Assembly (NCBI GenBank): GCA_037478835.1
Contig: JBBFLV010000004.1
Span: 194,006-258,005 of the forward strand
DNA from: 630D-37 sp037478835
GTDB taxonomy: Bacteria > Chloroflexota > Anaerolineae > Anaerolineales > Villigracilaceae
DNA length: 64,000 nt
Direction of reading: 5' to 3'
A program made the translations under genes and the position numbers. Shown piece by piece: positions 7,995 to 16,798 of this stretch (the first letter of the stretch is position 1; the number at the start of each line of letters is the position of its first letter). Under the pieces are notes generated by a model. The model worked only from the letters and a program-made list of their open reading frames with translations, did no database searches and was not told the DNA's origin.

Positions 7995-9139
7995 GGACCT
8001 GGAGTCTCACCACGCGTTATTTTTTCCTGGCGCTGATCCTCCTGGCCTTGATCGCTCTGGGATGGTGGCTGCGCCCTCTCTGGCGCTCTCTGGTGATCGC
8101 CGCCCTGATCGCCTATCTCCTGTACCCTGTGGTACGTTGGGTAGAGAAAAAACTGCGTTTCTCCCATGTCGTTGCGGTTAACCTGGTTTACTTTCTGGCG
8201 CTGCTACTCATCTTAGGCTTGCCTTCTATCCTGATCCCTTTCTTCTTTGAAGAATTACAGAACATCGCCCAGGACCTGATCACCTTGTTCTTGCGCCTGC
8301 GCAGTCAGGCGATGCGCGTGGTGGTGTTTGCCGGCATTCCGCTCTATCCGGGGCGCTTCATCCCCGATCTGACGCAGGTGACCAACACCTTGATCGAAAA
8401 TCTATCTGCCCACGCTCTGGAATGGCTCGAATCTACCACCCGTGGCCTGGCCTGGGTGTTGGTCATGCTGGTGGCGGTTTACTACCTGTTGCACGATGCC
8501 GCTCGATTGCGTCGCTGGATCATTCAGCAGGCTCCCCCGGCCTATCAAAGCGACCTGGAGCGACTTTTCCAGGAAATCAGAAAGGTATGGGATGCCTACC
8601 TAGAGGGACAATTGAAACTCATGGTGATCGTGGCGATCATCTTTACCTTGGCCTGGCTGATCATCGGCCTGCCCGGCGCGGTGATCCTGGGCATCCTGAC
8701 CGGTCTGTTCAGCCTGGTCCCGGAGATCGGCCCGTTGGTCGCATCGCTGCTTGCGGTTGTCGTCGCGCTCATTGAAGGCTCGACCTACCTCCCGCTCTCC
8801 AATCTCTGGTTTGCAGCGTTGGTAATGCTCATTTATCTACTGCTGATCAACCTGAAAAACATCTGGCTGCGACCGTTCGTCATTGGGCATAGCATGAACA
8901 TGCACCATGGGGTCGTTTTCATTGCCATTCTTACCGCCGCTGTCTTGGAAGGGGTGCTGGGGGCGCTGATCGCCGTCCCGCTCCTGGCTTCGGTGGATGT
9001 AATCTGGCGCTACTTACGCAATCGCATCTACGGTGAGCCACCGTTCAGCGGTTTTTCTTCTCCCGTGCAGGTTGAAGCGACGGTGACCAATGCCACTTCC
9101 CCTGCGGCAAAATCTTCTCCTTCACGAAGGAAGCGATGA
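7991..9139 (+). CDS. AI-2E family transporter (PerM-like permease)
   Basis: Polytopic membrane protein of the AI-2 exporter / PerM superfamily. Members export diverse solutes, so the substrate cannot be told from sequence. The 382-residue product has hydrophobic pairs at the N-terminus ('YFFLALILLALIALGWWLR') and several helices in the C-terminal half, with the family motif 'LVPEIGPLVASLLAV'. The ATG at 7991 overlaps the thrC stop and is preferred to an upstream TTG. The stop overlaps the next start by 4 nt. The last 30 residues are Ser/Pro/Lys-rich and probably cytoplasmic. Confidence 0.88.
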   Translation: MRTWSLTTRYFFLALILLALIALGWWLRPLWRSLVIAALIAYLLYPVVRWVEKKLRFSHVVAVNLVYFLALLLILGLPSILIPFFFEELQNIAQDLITLFLRLRSQAMRVVVFAGIPLYPGRFIPDLTQVTNTLIENLSAHALEWLESTTRGLAWVLVMLVAVYYLLHDAARLRRWIIQQAPPAYQSDLERLFQEIRKVWDAYLEGQLKLMVIVAIIFTLAWLIIGLPGAVILGILTGLFSLVPEIGPLVASLLAVVVALIEGSTYLPLSNLWFAALVMLIYLLLINLKNIWLRPFVIGHSMNMHHGVVFIAILTAAVLEGVLGALIAVPLLASVDVIWRYLRNRIYGEPPFSGFSSPVQVEATVTNATSPAAKSSPSRRKR

Positions 9140-10071
9140 GCATCCAGTATTCGATCGTTGTGCCGATCTATAACGAAGTCGAAAACCTGCCCGAACTCTA
9201 TCGTCGCGTTCGGGAAGTCATGGAAACCTTAGGTGAACCCTGGGAATTGGTGCTGGTGGACGATGGCTCTGTGGATGGTTCTACCGAACACATCCGCCGC
9301 CTGGCGCAAAGTGACCCGCGCGTTCGTCCGGTCATCTTCGCCCGCAATTTCGGCCATCAGATCGCCGTCACCGCCGGCCTGGATTATGCCCGCGGTCAAG
9401 CGGTGATCATCATGGATGCCGACCTCCAAGACCCGCCGGAGGTCATCCCGCGCCTCATTGAACGCTGGCGCGAGGGATATGAGGTCGTCTACGCCGTGCG
9501 TGCCGAGCGCGAAGGCGAAACCTGGTTCAAAAAGGTCACGGCCGCCTTTTTCTATCGCCTGATCTATCGCATCGCCGATGTCAAAATCCCGCTGGATACC
9601 GGCGATTTTCGCCTGCTGGATCGCAAGGTGGTGGATGTCCTGCGTCACATGCGCGAACGCCATCGCTTCTTACGCGGCATGGCGGCCTGGGTGGGCTTCC
9701 GTCAGATCGGTGTCGAATATCGCCGTGCCGCGCGCTTTGCCGGTGAGACGAAATATCCCTTCCGCAAGATGCTTCGCCTGGCGCTGAATGCCATCACCGG
9801 CTTTTCCTATTTTCCTCTCCAGCTGGCCACATTTTTTGGCTTCTTTTGTGCAGGCTTGGCCATTTTCTCCATCCCCATCGTCGTCATCTTGCGCATGACC
9901 GGCTGGCAGGCCTTCCAGGGACAGGCGACCACGCTGATTGCCGTGCTTTTCCTGGGGGGCGTGCAGCTGATCTCGCTCGGCATCCTCGGTGAATACATCG
10001 GCCGTATCTATGACGAAGTCAAAGGCCGCCCGCTCTACGTAGTGCGCGAAGCACCGGAGAATTCTGAATGA
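9136..10071 (+). CDS. Glycosyltransferase family 2, GtrB/DPM1-like
   Basis: Likely transfers a sugar from a nucleotide sugar to a polyprenyl phosphate on the inner membrane face. The 311-residue product has the GT-A fold signature 'VVPIYNEVENLPELY', 'LVDDGSVDGS', the metal-binding 'DADLQDPPEVI', and the 'DTGDFRLLDRKVV' plus 'HRFLRGMAAWVGFRQ' segments typical of GtrB/ArnC-like enzymes. Two membrane helices follow (about 230-290). It overlaps its upstream and downstream neighbours by 4 nt each. A paralogue of the same architecture lies at 20838-21788. Confidence 0.9.
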   Translation: MSIQYSIVVPIYNEVENLPELYRRVREVMETLGEPWELVLVDDGSVDGSTEHIRRLAQSDPRVRPVIFARNFGHQIAVTAGLDYARGQAVIIMDADLQDPPEVIPRLIERWREGYEVVYAVRAEREGETWFKKVTAAFFYRLIYRIADVKIPLDTGDFRLLDRKVVDVLRHMRERHRFLRGMAAWVGFRQIGVEYRRAARFAGETKYPFRKMLRLALNAITGFSYFPLQLATFFGFFCAGLAIFSIPIVVILRMTGWQAFQGQATTLIAVLFLGGVQLISLGILGEYIGRIYDEVKGRPLYVVREAPENSE

Positions 10072-11063
10072 AAAAATGGATCGCATTCTTTCTGCTTCTG
10101 CCCGTCCTAGGCGCATGTTCTGTGTGGAATGCGGAAGTGGATCGCCGCGTTGCTGCCACCGTACAGGCGCTTTCCGTTGAATGGACCCAACGCGCCCCCG
10201 TTGCTTCCGCCTCGCCGCTCCCGCTCTGGACCTTGAGCCCTTCGCCCAGCCCGACGCTTCCGCCTTCGCCGACGCTTACCCCCTCGCCGATCGTCTATCA
10301 ACCGAAGCCCACGCTCGAACCCGATGCTTGGAAGAGCTTCCCCGTGATCCCCACCACCGTTAGCGAGCGCGTGCGCCAAATTTATCGTCTAGGCCAGATT
10401 GCCGGCAACAATCCCCATGCTTTTTCCAAAGTGGGGGATTGCAATAGCAACCTGCCGACCTTTTTTGGTCCATTGGATACAGGCCCCTATAATCTGGGAG
10501 AATACGCCTATCTGCAGGAAACGATTGATTATTTTAAAGGCTCGTGGGGCAGGCGCAGTCGCGCCGTCAAAGATGGGTTGACGGCCAGTGCTTCCCTGGC
10601 TGTGCTCTGGAACGATTGGAAAGATTGCTCCCGCATGGAAACGCCTCTGGATTGTGAATATCGCATTCATAAACCGGCCTTTGCGCTCATTTCCTTTGGC
10701 ACGAACGATGTCATGGGAAGTGCACCGTTTGAGATCACCCTGCGCCGCGTGATTGATGTCACAATTGGGCACAACATCGTTCCCATCCTCGTCACCAAGG
10801 CCGATAATGCGGAAGGGGATCACCATGCCAACCGCGTGATTGCCGAATTGGCCTATGAGTACGATCTCCCGTTATGGAACTTCTGGGCGGCGGTTCAACC
10901 GTTGCCCGATCATGGCCTCATGTCGCGCGATCACCTTTCCTATAGCGAGATCATCAGCTCGGCCGATTTCTCCCCGCAGGGCCTGAAATATGGCTATAAC
11001 GTGCGCAACCTGACCGGGCTGCAAGTCTTGGATGCCATACGGCGCATGATCACTCAACCGTGA
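10068..11063 (+). CDS. SGNH/GDSL-like lipoprotein
   Basis: Surface lipoprotein with an SGNH-hydrolase-like domain; substrate unknown. The 331-residue product starts with a signal peptide and lipobox 'LGAC' (Cys17), followed by a Ser/Pro/Thr-rich spacer (about 45-80) of the kind that holds a domain away from the membrane. The globular part has 'SFGTNDVMGS' (the block III GxND region) and 'GLMSRDHLSY' near the end, where the block V Asp and His are expected. A block I nucleophile is less clear ('VGDCNSN' is a candidate), so catalysis is not certain. Last gene of the thrC chain, entered through an ATGA overlap. Confidence 0.65.
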   Translation: MKKWIAFFLLLPVLGACSVWNAEVDRRVAATVQALSVEWTQRAPVASASPLPLWTLSPSPSPTLPPSPTLTPSPIVYQPKPTLEPDAWKSFPVIPTTVSERVRQIYRLGQIAGNNPHAFSKVGDCNSNLPTFFGPLDTGPYNLGEYAYLQETIDYFKGSWGRRSRAVKDGLTASASLAVLWNDWKDCSRMETPLDCEYRIHKPAFALISFGTNDVMGSAPFEITLRRVIDVTIGHNIVPILVTKADNAEGDHHANRVIAELAYEYDLPLWNFWAAVQPLPDHGLMSRDHLSYSEIISSADFSPQGLKYGYNVRNLTGLQVLDAIRRMITQP

Positions 11064-11181
11064 GTAATGCTTGCGCTACCTTTGCCGATTTGAGCATTAT
11101 GCCGAACAATTTTATCAACGGCTATTTCATCATCGCCCAGGGCGATGGCTTTCTCCTCTACGATTTGCGCCAACCGCTCCC

Positions 11182-11210
11182 TTGACACATCTGCCTGCCT
11201 CTGCCATACT
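11182..11210 (+). promoter_or_regulatory. Sigma-70 promoter placing the mRNA start at the kinase ATG
   Basis: A perfect -35 TTGACA (11182-11187), a 17-nt spacer and a -10 CATACT (11205-11210, 4 of 6 matches) put the transcription start within a base or two of the ATG at 11217. No Shine-Dalgarno sequence is present, so the transcript should be leaderless. This promoter would drive the kinase-parA-parB chain. Confidence 0.6.
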
Positions 11211-11216
11211 TACGAT

Positions 11217-12068
11217 ATGCAACTGCTCACCCTGGATCCCGTTGATTATCTGGTAATCGGTCATCTCACCCGCGATCTCACCCCTCAAGGACCTCGCTTG
11301 GGGGGCACGGCGGCATATGCTGCGCGCACCGCACAGGCACTCGGCTTACGTGTGGGCGTGCTCACCGCCGCGGCTGCCGATCTCGATCTCTCGCCCCTGA
11401 ACGGCCTACCGCTCGTCGTCCAATCTTCGTCTAAAACAACCACTTTTGAAAATATTCCCTTAGAAGGCGGAAAACGAAGACAGCAACTGCACGCCCGCGC
11501 CGATCGCCTCGACCTGAGCCTGATCCCGCCCTCCTGGCGCCGGGCGCCGATCGTCCATTTGGGACCCGTAGCGGATGAGCTCGGCCCTGAGCTGCCTCCT
11601 TTCCTGAGCTTTACCCTGCTCGGCCTCACGCCGCAGGGTTGGATGCGAACCTGGGATGAGCAAGGCACGATCCGACATCGCCGCTGGGAACAGGCCGAGG
11701 CCCTCCTCTCACAGGCCGGTGCCGTGGTGATCAGCTTGGAAGATGTGGATGGCGATGAAGAGGAGATCGAGCGCCTGGCGCATCTGACGCCCATCCTGGC
11801 CGTGACCGAAGGTCCTGCCGGCGCCCGGCTCTACTGGCACGGCGATCAGCGTCGTTTCCGCGCCCCGCGGGTGAACGAAGTGGATGCTACGGGGGCTGGA
11901 GATATCTTTGCCGCCGCCTTCTTCATTCGCCTGTATGTCACCCGCGATCCGTGGGAAGCGGCGCGTTTTGCCACCCGCTTGGCCGCTTTTTCCGTTACCC
12001 GTCCTGGCCTGGAGGGCGTGCCAACCCCGCAAGAAATCGAGGCTTGCCTAACGGAGGTCCTCACGTGA
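11217..12068 (+). CDS. PfkB-family carbohydrate kinase
   Basis: Ribokinase-superfamily kinase phosphorylating an unknown sugar or nucleoside. The 283-residue product has 'LGGTAAYAARTAQALG' near the N-terminus (sugar-binding Gly-Gly region) and the C-terminal 'VDATGAGDIFAAAFF', whose Asp is the catalytic base and whose GAGD forms the anion hole. The ATG at 11217 is used because the promoter at 11182-11210 would start the message there; the frame upstream to 11145 has no ribosome site and odd sequence. The stop overlaps the parA GTG start (GTGA). Confidence 0.85.
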   Translation: MQLLTLDPVDYLVIGHLTRDLTPQGPRLGGTAAYAARTAQALGLRVGVLTAAAADLDLSPLNGLPLVVQSSSKTTTFENIPLEGGKRRQQLHARADRLDLSLIPPSWRRAPIVHLGPVADELGPELPPFLSFTLLGLTPQGWMRTWDEQGTIRHRRWEQAEALLSQAGAVVISLEDVDGDEEEIERLAHLTPILAVTEGPAGARLYWHGDQRRFRAPRVNEVDATGAGDIFAAAFFIRLYVTRDPWEAARFATRLAAFSVTRPGLEGVPTPQEIEACLTEVLT

Positions 12069-12871
12069 CGCGCATCTACACGCTTGTCAATCAAAAAGGT
12101 GGCGTGGGCAAAACGACCACTGCGGTCAATCTCGGCGCCTACTTGGCCGCTTTTGGCCAACGGGTGCTGATCGTCGATCTCGATCCCCAGGCCAATGCCA
12201 CTTCTTCGCTTGGCGTGGATAAACTGCGCGTTCAGGGGGGAACTTATGATGTGCTCCTGGGGAATACCCCGGTCACGGCGCACATGCTGTATAGCGATCG
12301 CATTCGCTTGTGGCTCTTGCCCTCCTCTCCGGCCTTGGCCGGCGCAGAAGTGGAGCTGGTGGGAGAACTAGGGCGCGAGCTGCGTTTGCGCCAAGCGCTT
12401 CAAGCCGTGGCGGAACGTTTTGATTACATCCTGATCGATTGTCCTCCCTCGCTCGGATTGCTCACCATCAACGGCCTGATCGCCGCTCAGAGTGGCCTGC
12501 TCATCCCGGTACAGTGTGAATATCTTGCGTTGGAAGGTCTCGGCACCCTCACGCAAACGGTTCAGCGCGTGCGTCAGGCGCTTTTCCCCGAGCTAAGTGT
12601 TCGCGGTGTGATCCTGACCATGCACGACCCCCGCACGCGCCTGGCGGATGATGTGGTGCGTGAGGTGCATCGCTTTTTTGGCGAAAAAGCGTTCAAGACC
12701 GTGATCCCGCGCAGTGTGCGCCTTGCAGAAGCGCCTTCCTACGGGGTTCCGATCTCGCTGTATGCACCGCATTCTATCGGAGCTCAGGCCTATCAGGCGC
12801 TGGCGCGTGAGCTATTGGAAGGAGATGGTGTCGTTCTTCCTTCACTTCAGACGAGTCAGGAGGCCTCATGA
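12065..12871 (+). CDS. parA: Chromosome-partitioning ATPase ParA (Soj)
   Basis: Nucleoid-bound ATPase that moves ParB-parS complexes. The 268-residue product has the deviant Walker A 'KGGVGKTTT' near residue 11, Walker A' 'IVDLDPQANAT', Walker B 'YILIDCPPSLG' and the late 'VIPRSVRLAEAPSYG' motif of chromosomal Soj proteins. The start is GTG at 12065, overlapping the preceding stop, with GGAGGT just upstream; the longer frame from 11951 only reads through the kinase gene. The lack of an N-terminal regulator domain and tight linkage to parB fit the chromosomal type. Confidence 0.94.
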   Translation: MTRIYTLVNQKGGVGKTTTAVNLGAYLAAFGQRVLIVDLDPQANATSSLGVDKLRVQGGTYDVLLGNTPVTAHMLYSDRIRLWLLPSSPALAGAEVELVGELGRELRLRQALQAVAERFDYILIDCPPSLGLLTINGLIAAQSGLLIPVQCEYLALEGLGTLTQTVQRVRQALFPELSVRGVILTMHDPRTRLADDVVREVHRFFGEKAFKTVIPRSVRLAEAPSYGVPISLYAPHSIGAQAYQALARELLEGDGVVLPSLQTSQEAS

Positions 12872-13707
12872 CCACGCGTTCCGGGCTTGGCAAAGGATTG
12901 GATGCCCTGATTCCAACCCCTTCAAGTTCTGGCGAAGGCGTTTTGCAAGTGCCTGTGGAGTCGGTTCGTCGCAATCCCCGCCAGCCGCGCACCCATTTCG
13001 ATCCCCAGCAGCTGGAAGAGCTGACTGCCTCTGTGCGTGAACATGGCATTTTACAGCCGTTGGTCGTTTCGCCGGAAGCAGATGGCACATACACCCTGAT
13101 CGCCGGCGAGCGCCGATTGGAAGCGGCGCGCCGGGCAGGGTTGCGCACCGTGCCGGTGATTTTGCGACAAACCGGCGATCGTCAACGCCTGGAGCTGGCA
13201 CTGATCGAAAACCTGCAACGTTCGGACCTGAACCCGCTGGAACAGGCCGAGGCCTATCGTCAGCTTCACGAGGAGTTTGGTCTTTCCCATGAGGAGATCG
13301 CTCAACGCGTCGGCAAGAGCCGTGTGGCCGTGACCAACACCCTTCGTCTTTTGGGGTTAGCCGAGCCGCTCAAGCAGGCCTTGCTCGAAGGAGTGATCAG
13401 CGAAGGACATGCCCGTGCCTTGCTTTCGTTATCTTCGGAGGCTCAAGTTGCCGCTTTGCGCACCGTGCTCCAACAGAATCTCACCGTGCGCCAGACCGAA
13501 GAACTGGCGCGTAAGCTAGGTGGCGAGCGCCCGGAGCCGAAACCGGTCAAATCCCCGCCGCCGGAAATTCGCGCCCTTGAAGAGCGCCTGTGCGCCAGCC
13601 TGGGGACAAAGGTCTCTCTGCGTCACGGGCGCAAGGGTGGTGTGATCGCCATTCATTACTATTCCGAGGAAGAGTTGAACGCGCTGCTCGGCAAACTTCT
13701 GGATTGA
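12868..13707 (+). CDS. parB: Chromosome-partitioning protein ParB
   Basis: CTP-binding sliding clamp that loads at parS sites. The 279-residue product begins with the short N-terminal ParA-contact motif 'GLGKGLDALIP', then the ParB/sulfiredoxin-fold domain with 'NPRQPRTHFDP', 'GERRLEAARRAG' (CTP-binding GERR) and 'ENLQRSDLNPLEQA', the helix-turn-helix 'LSHEEIAQRVGKSRVAVTN', and a C-terminal dimer domain. It overlaps parA by 4 nt. No parS-like 16-mer (TGTTTCACGTGAAACA type) was noticed in the window. Confidence 0.95.
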   Translation: MTTRSGLGKGLDALIPTPSSSGEGVLQVPVESVRRNPRQPRTHFDPQQLEELTASVREHGILQPLVVSPEADGTYTLIAGERRLEAARRAGLRTVPVILRQTGDRQRLELALIENLQRSDLNPLEQAEAYRQLHEEFGLSHEEIAQRVGKSRVAVTNTLRLLGLAEPLKQALLEGVISEGHARALLSLSSEAQVAALRTVLQQNLTVRQTEELARKLGGERPEPKPVKSPPPEIRALEERLCASLGTKVSLRHGRKGGVIAIHYYSEEELNALLGKLLD

Positions 13708-13730
13708 CCGCAGGGAATTCCGCTGTTGAC

Positions 13731-15317
13731 ATGAAACTGCTCTACAATGCCCGCATTTATACCCTTGATCCGCGCCTGCCGCGCACTTCTGCTCTCCTGG
13801 TGCAAGGGGAGCGTATTCTGGCTTGGGGAGAGGAAGCCTTGCACCGCGGACGGGAAGAGGGCGCGGAACTCATTGATTTGAACGGCCAGACCATTTGGCC
13901 GGGTCTATGCGATGCGCATATCCACTTGAAACACTATGCCCTGAGCTTGCGGAAAGTGGATTGCGAAACCGCTTCTTTGCCAGAGTGCCTGGAGCGCATT
14001 GCAGAACAGGCGCGCCACACTCCGCCGGGGGAGTGGATCCTCGGCCATGGCTGGAATCAGAATACCTGGGGTCGCTGGCCGGATGCCGATGACCTAGATG
14101 CTGTCGCCCCCGATCATCCCGTCTATCTGACGGCCAAGTCTCTGCATGCCGCATGGGCCAATCGCCTGGCGCTGCAGCGAGCCGGCATTACCCGCACAAC
14201 TCCCGATCCGCCGAATGGACGCATCGTTCGCCGCTCGGATGGGGAGGCTTCTGGTATTTTGCTCGAAAGCACCATGCGGTTGGTAGAGCAGGTCATCCCA
14301 GAACCGCAGGGCGAGGCCCTTCTGCCCCTGATCGAAAAGGCACAAGCGGCGCTTCACCGCATGGGGATCACTGCCGTGCATGATTTTGACGGCCCCGATT
14401 GCTTCCATGCCTTGCAAACCCTGCAGCAGCGTGGCCGATTGACCTTGCGTGTAGTCAAAAGCATACCGCTTCCGTTGCTTTCGGAAGCTGTAGCGCTAGG
14501 GCTACGGAGCGGCTTTGGCAACGATTTCTTGCGCATCGGGACGGTGAAAATTTTCATGGACGGTGCGCTGGGGCCGCGCACGGCGGCAATGTTCGATCCC
14601 TACCTGGAAGAGCCGCAGAATTACGGCATTTTGAACCTGGATGGGGAAGAGTTGGCCGAGATCGGACGGCGGGCGGCCACTGCCGGTTTGGCCTTGGCAA
14701 TTCACGCCATCGGCGATCGTGCCAACCACGAGGCGTTGAACGGCTTGGCAAAAGTGCGCGCCTTCGAGCAAGAGCAGGGGCTCACCCCGTTGCGCCATCG
14801 CATCGAACACGTTCAGCTGCTGCATCCGCAGGATACCAAGCGCCTGGCCGAACTGGGTATCGTCGCTTCCATGCAGCCGATCCACGCCCCCTCCGATCGC
14901 TTCATGGCCGAACGTTACTGGGGCGCGGCGCGGCTTCCCTATGCATATGCCTGGCGGACACAGCAGGAAGCCGGCGCGCGCTTGGCATTCGGCTCAGATG
15001 CGCCGGTCGAATCGCCGAATCCCTTCTGGGGGCTGTATGCCGCCGTCACCCGTCGCCATCCACAGCGGACGGAATCGGCGTGGTATGAGGAGCAAACCCT
15101 CTCGCTTCTCGAAGCCCTTCAGGCCTATACCGTCACCCCGGCCTGGATTGCCGGTATGGAAGATCGCCTGGGTAAGCTGGCGCCGGGTTATTTTGCCGAT
15201 CTAATCGTGCTGGAGAACGATCCGTTCGAGGTCTCTCCTGATGAATGGAAAGATTGGCATCCCCGTGCCGTCATGCTGGGTGGCGAATGGATCGTGGCAT
15301 TAGGAGGCAGCACATGA
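13731..15317 (+). CDS. YtcJ-like amidohydrolase (metal-dependent, TIM barrel)
   Basis: Member of the YtcJ/TIM-barrel amidohydrolase group; substrate unknown. The 528-residue product has the N-terminal beta-sandwich strands ('LLYNARIYTLDPRLP'), the metal-binding 'DAHIHL' (HxH), a probable lysine in 'VKIFMDGALGPRTA', His in 'AIHAIGDRANH' and 'RIEHVQLLHPQD', and the final Asp in 'FGSDAPVESPNP'. All expected metal ligands are visible. The ATG at 13731 is 23 nt after parB; the frame open upstream only reads through parB. The stop overlaps the kinase start by 4 nt. Confidence 0.9.
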   Translation: MKLLYNARIYTLDPRLPRTSALLVQGERILAWGEEALHRGREEGAELIDLNGQTIWPGLCDAHIHLKHYALSLRKVDCETASLPECLERIAEQARHTPPGEWILGHGWNQNTWGRWPDADDLDAVAPDHPVYLTAKSLHAAWANRLALQRAGITRTTPDPPNGRIVRRSDGEASGILLESTMRLVEQVIPEPQGEALLPLIEKAQAALHRMGITAVHDFDGPDCFHALQTLQQRGRLTLRVVKSIPLPLLSEAVALGLRSGFGNDFLRIGTVKIFMDGALGPRTAAMFDPYLEEPQNYGILNLDGEELAEIGRRAATAGLALAIHAIGDRANHEALNGLAKVRAFEQEQGLTPLRHRIEHVQLLHPQDTKRLAELGIVASMQPIHAPSDRFMAERYWGAARLPYAYAWRTQQEAGARLAFGSDAPVESPNPFWGLYAAVTRRHPQRTESAWYEEQTLSLLEALQAYTVTPAWIAGMEDRLGKLAPGYFADLIVLENDPFEVSPDEWKDWHPRAVMLGGEWIVALGGST

Positions 15318-16348
15318 GTCAACCGACCCTCCCACTTTCGCCCGAAATCCTTGTACCCCGCTTGGGGGAATATCTGGTGCAGAAAGGGTACATTCGGGAA
15401 GAGGACCTCACGCGGGCCCTGGCCTATCAGCAGGAGCAGCTGGATCGCGGTCGCTCGTGCCTTTTGGGAGAAGCGTTAATTGAGTTGGGGGTGCTCGATC
15501 GCGCAACGCTTGACCGCGCCATCACGGAACAGATCATTCAACTGCGGAACGCACTTCAGGCGGCCAATCGCAATTTGGAACGCCGGGTGCAGGAACGTAC
15601 CCAGGAACTCCAGCGTGCTTTGGAGCGCCTTGCCGAGCTCAATCAGCTCAAGGCGAACTTCATTTCCAATATCTCTCATGAGCTACGCACCCCTCTCACC
15701 CACATCAAGGGCTATCTGGAGTTGCTGATCAGCGAATCTCTTGGCCCGTTGACCGAGGAGCAACGTCATGCGTTGCGCGTGAGTCAACGCGCTGCCGAGC
15801 GCCTAGAGCGCCTGATCGAGGATCTGATCATGTTCTCCCTGGCCTCGCGCGGCGAGCTCAGCATCAAGCAAGAACCGGTGGATATTGTGCGCTTGGCGCG
15901 TCTAACGGCCAAGCCCTATATGGCACGCGCCGAAGAACGCGGCCTGACCCTGAGCATTTTGCACGATGAGAACCTACCTCGGGTGATGGCCGATCCGCAG
16001 AAAATCGCCTGGGTGATCGGCCAGTTGCTGGATAATGCCATCAAGTTTACGCCGGCAGGGGGACGGGTGGTGATCAACTTGAAGCAGGAAAATCCTAAGT
16101 TGGTCATGGTTTCGGTCAGCGATACTGGCATCGGCATCCCGCGTCAGCGTTTGGAGGAGATCTTCGAGCCGTTCCATCAGCTGGATAGCTCGATCACACG
16201 TCGCTATGGCGGTACTGGCTTGGGACTCTCGCTGGTGCGCGAGATCATCGAAGCTCATGGTTCGTTGATCGAGGTCCAATCTATTGAAGGACGCGGCTCC
16301 ACGTTCCGTTTTCCTTTGCTGGTGGCTGGGGAGAAACAAGGAGAGTAA
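15314..16348 (+). CDS. Histidine kinase with N-terminal MshEN-like domain
   Basis: Cytoplasmic sensor kinase with no membrane helix. Residues 15-77 resemble the MshEN / type II secretion ATPase N-terminal domain ('LGEYLVQKGYIREEDLTRAL' and 'LLGEALIELGVLDRATLDRA'), which in other proteins binds c-di-GMP or mediates docking. A coiled coil (about 78-110) leads to a DHp helix with His122 in 'ISNISHELRTPL' and a full HATPase domain ('LLDNAIKFTPAG', 'DTGIGIPRQRLEEIFEPF', 'GTGLGLSLVREI'). The start overlaps the amidohydrolase stop (ATGA). No cognate response regulator is adjacent. An intrinsic terminator follows at 16493-16523. Confidence 0.85.
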   Translation: MSQPTLPLSPEILVPRLGEYLVQKGYIREEDLTRALAYQQEQLDRGRSCLLGEALIELGVLDRATLDRAITEQIIQLRNALQAANRNLERRVQERTQELQRALERLAELNQLKANFISNISHELRTPLTHIKGYLELLISESLGPLTEEQRHALRVSQRAAERLERLIEDLIMFSLASRGELSIKQEPVDIVRLARLTAKPYMARAEERGLTLSILHDENLPRVMADPQKIAWVIGQLLDNAIKFTPAGGRVVINLKQENPKLVMVSVSDTGIGIPRQRLEEIFEPFHQLDSSITRRYGGTGLGLSLVREIIEAHGSLIEVQSIEGRGSTFRFPLLVAGEKQGE

Positions 16349-16798
16349 TCTCCGCTCAATGAGCTAATGATCTAACCCGCTGGATATGGTCTTGTTGTAG
16401 CAGATTCGCGATAATGCAATACTGGTTTTCGGGTTTATCCTATCGTCAGAAGTATGCTGGACCCAAAATTTGCGTCAGATCTGAATTACTAAGGGTGCTC
16501 AAACGGCTGAGCACCCCCTTTTTGGTTTTTGTCTAGACGTGCGGCGTTTCAACCTGGTTTTTCAAAGGTCTCTTGATGTTGGAAATGGGTCTCATTTGAG
16601 CCCGCGCGCTGGGTGTCGATCTATGTTGAGACCGCCCGATGTTGCGTGAGTCTGACCTTTCCAAGGCCTGAACCACTTGGTTACATGGGTGAAACGAAAA
16701 GGAGTGTTATCCGTAGAGCATCTTAGAGCTCATTCTAGTCCATCTGCCGATGGGGATTAGGAAGAGCTATCTGCATTTTCATCGAAAGGAGTTTCACA
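16349..16798. other. 450-nt intergenic region with one terminator
   Basis: No convincing gene. The first 145 nt end in the intrinsic terminator at 16493-16523. The remaining 275 nt before the CPBP protease gene include an imperfect hairpin around 16734-16760 (CTAGTCCATC ... GATGGGGATTAG) about 40 nt before that start. A small RNA ending at the terminator is possible, but no known family was recognised and no good promoter was found. Confidence 0.5.
16493..16523 (+). terminator. Intrinsic terminator
   Basis: GGGTGCTC (16493-16500) pairs with GAGCACCC (16509-16516) around an 8-nt loop and is followed by a T run at 16519-16523. It lies about 145 nt after the histidine kinase stop and probably ends the kinase-parAB-amidohydrolase message or an unrecognised small RNA. 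Confidence 0.85.

Noticed and set aside
11099..11185. 28-codon ORF with a protein-like sequence (NGYFIIAQGDGFLLYDLRQP)
   Set aside because: No ribosome site, very short, and it overlaps the kinase promoter; may be a decayed gene fragment, but support is too weak.
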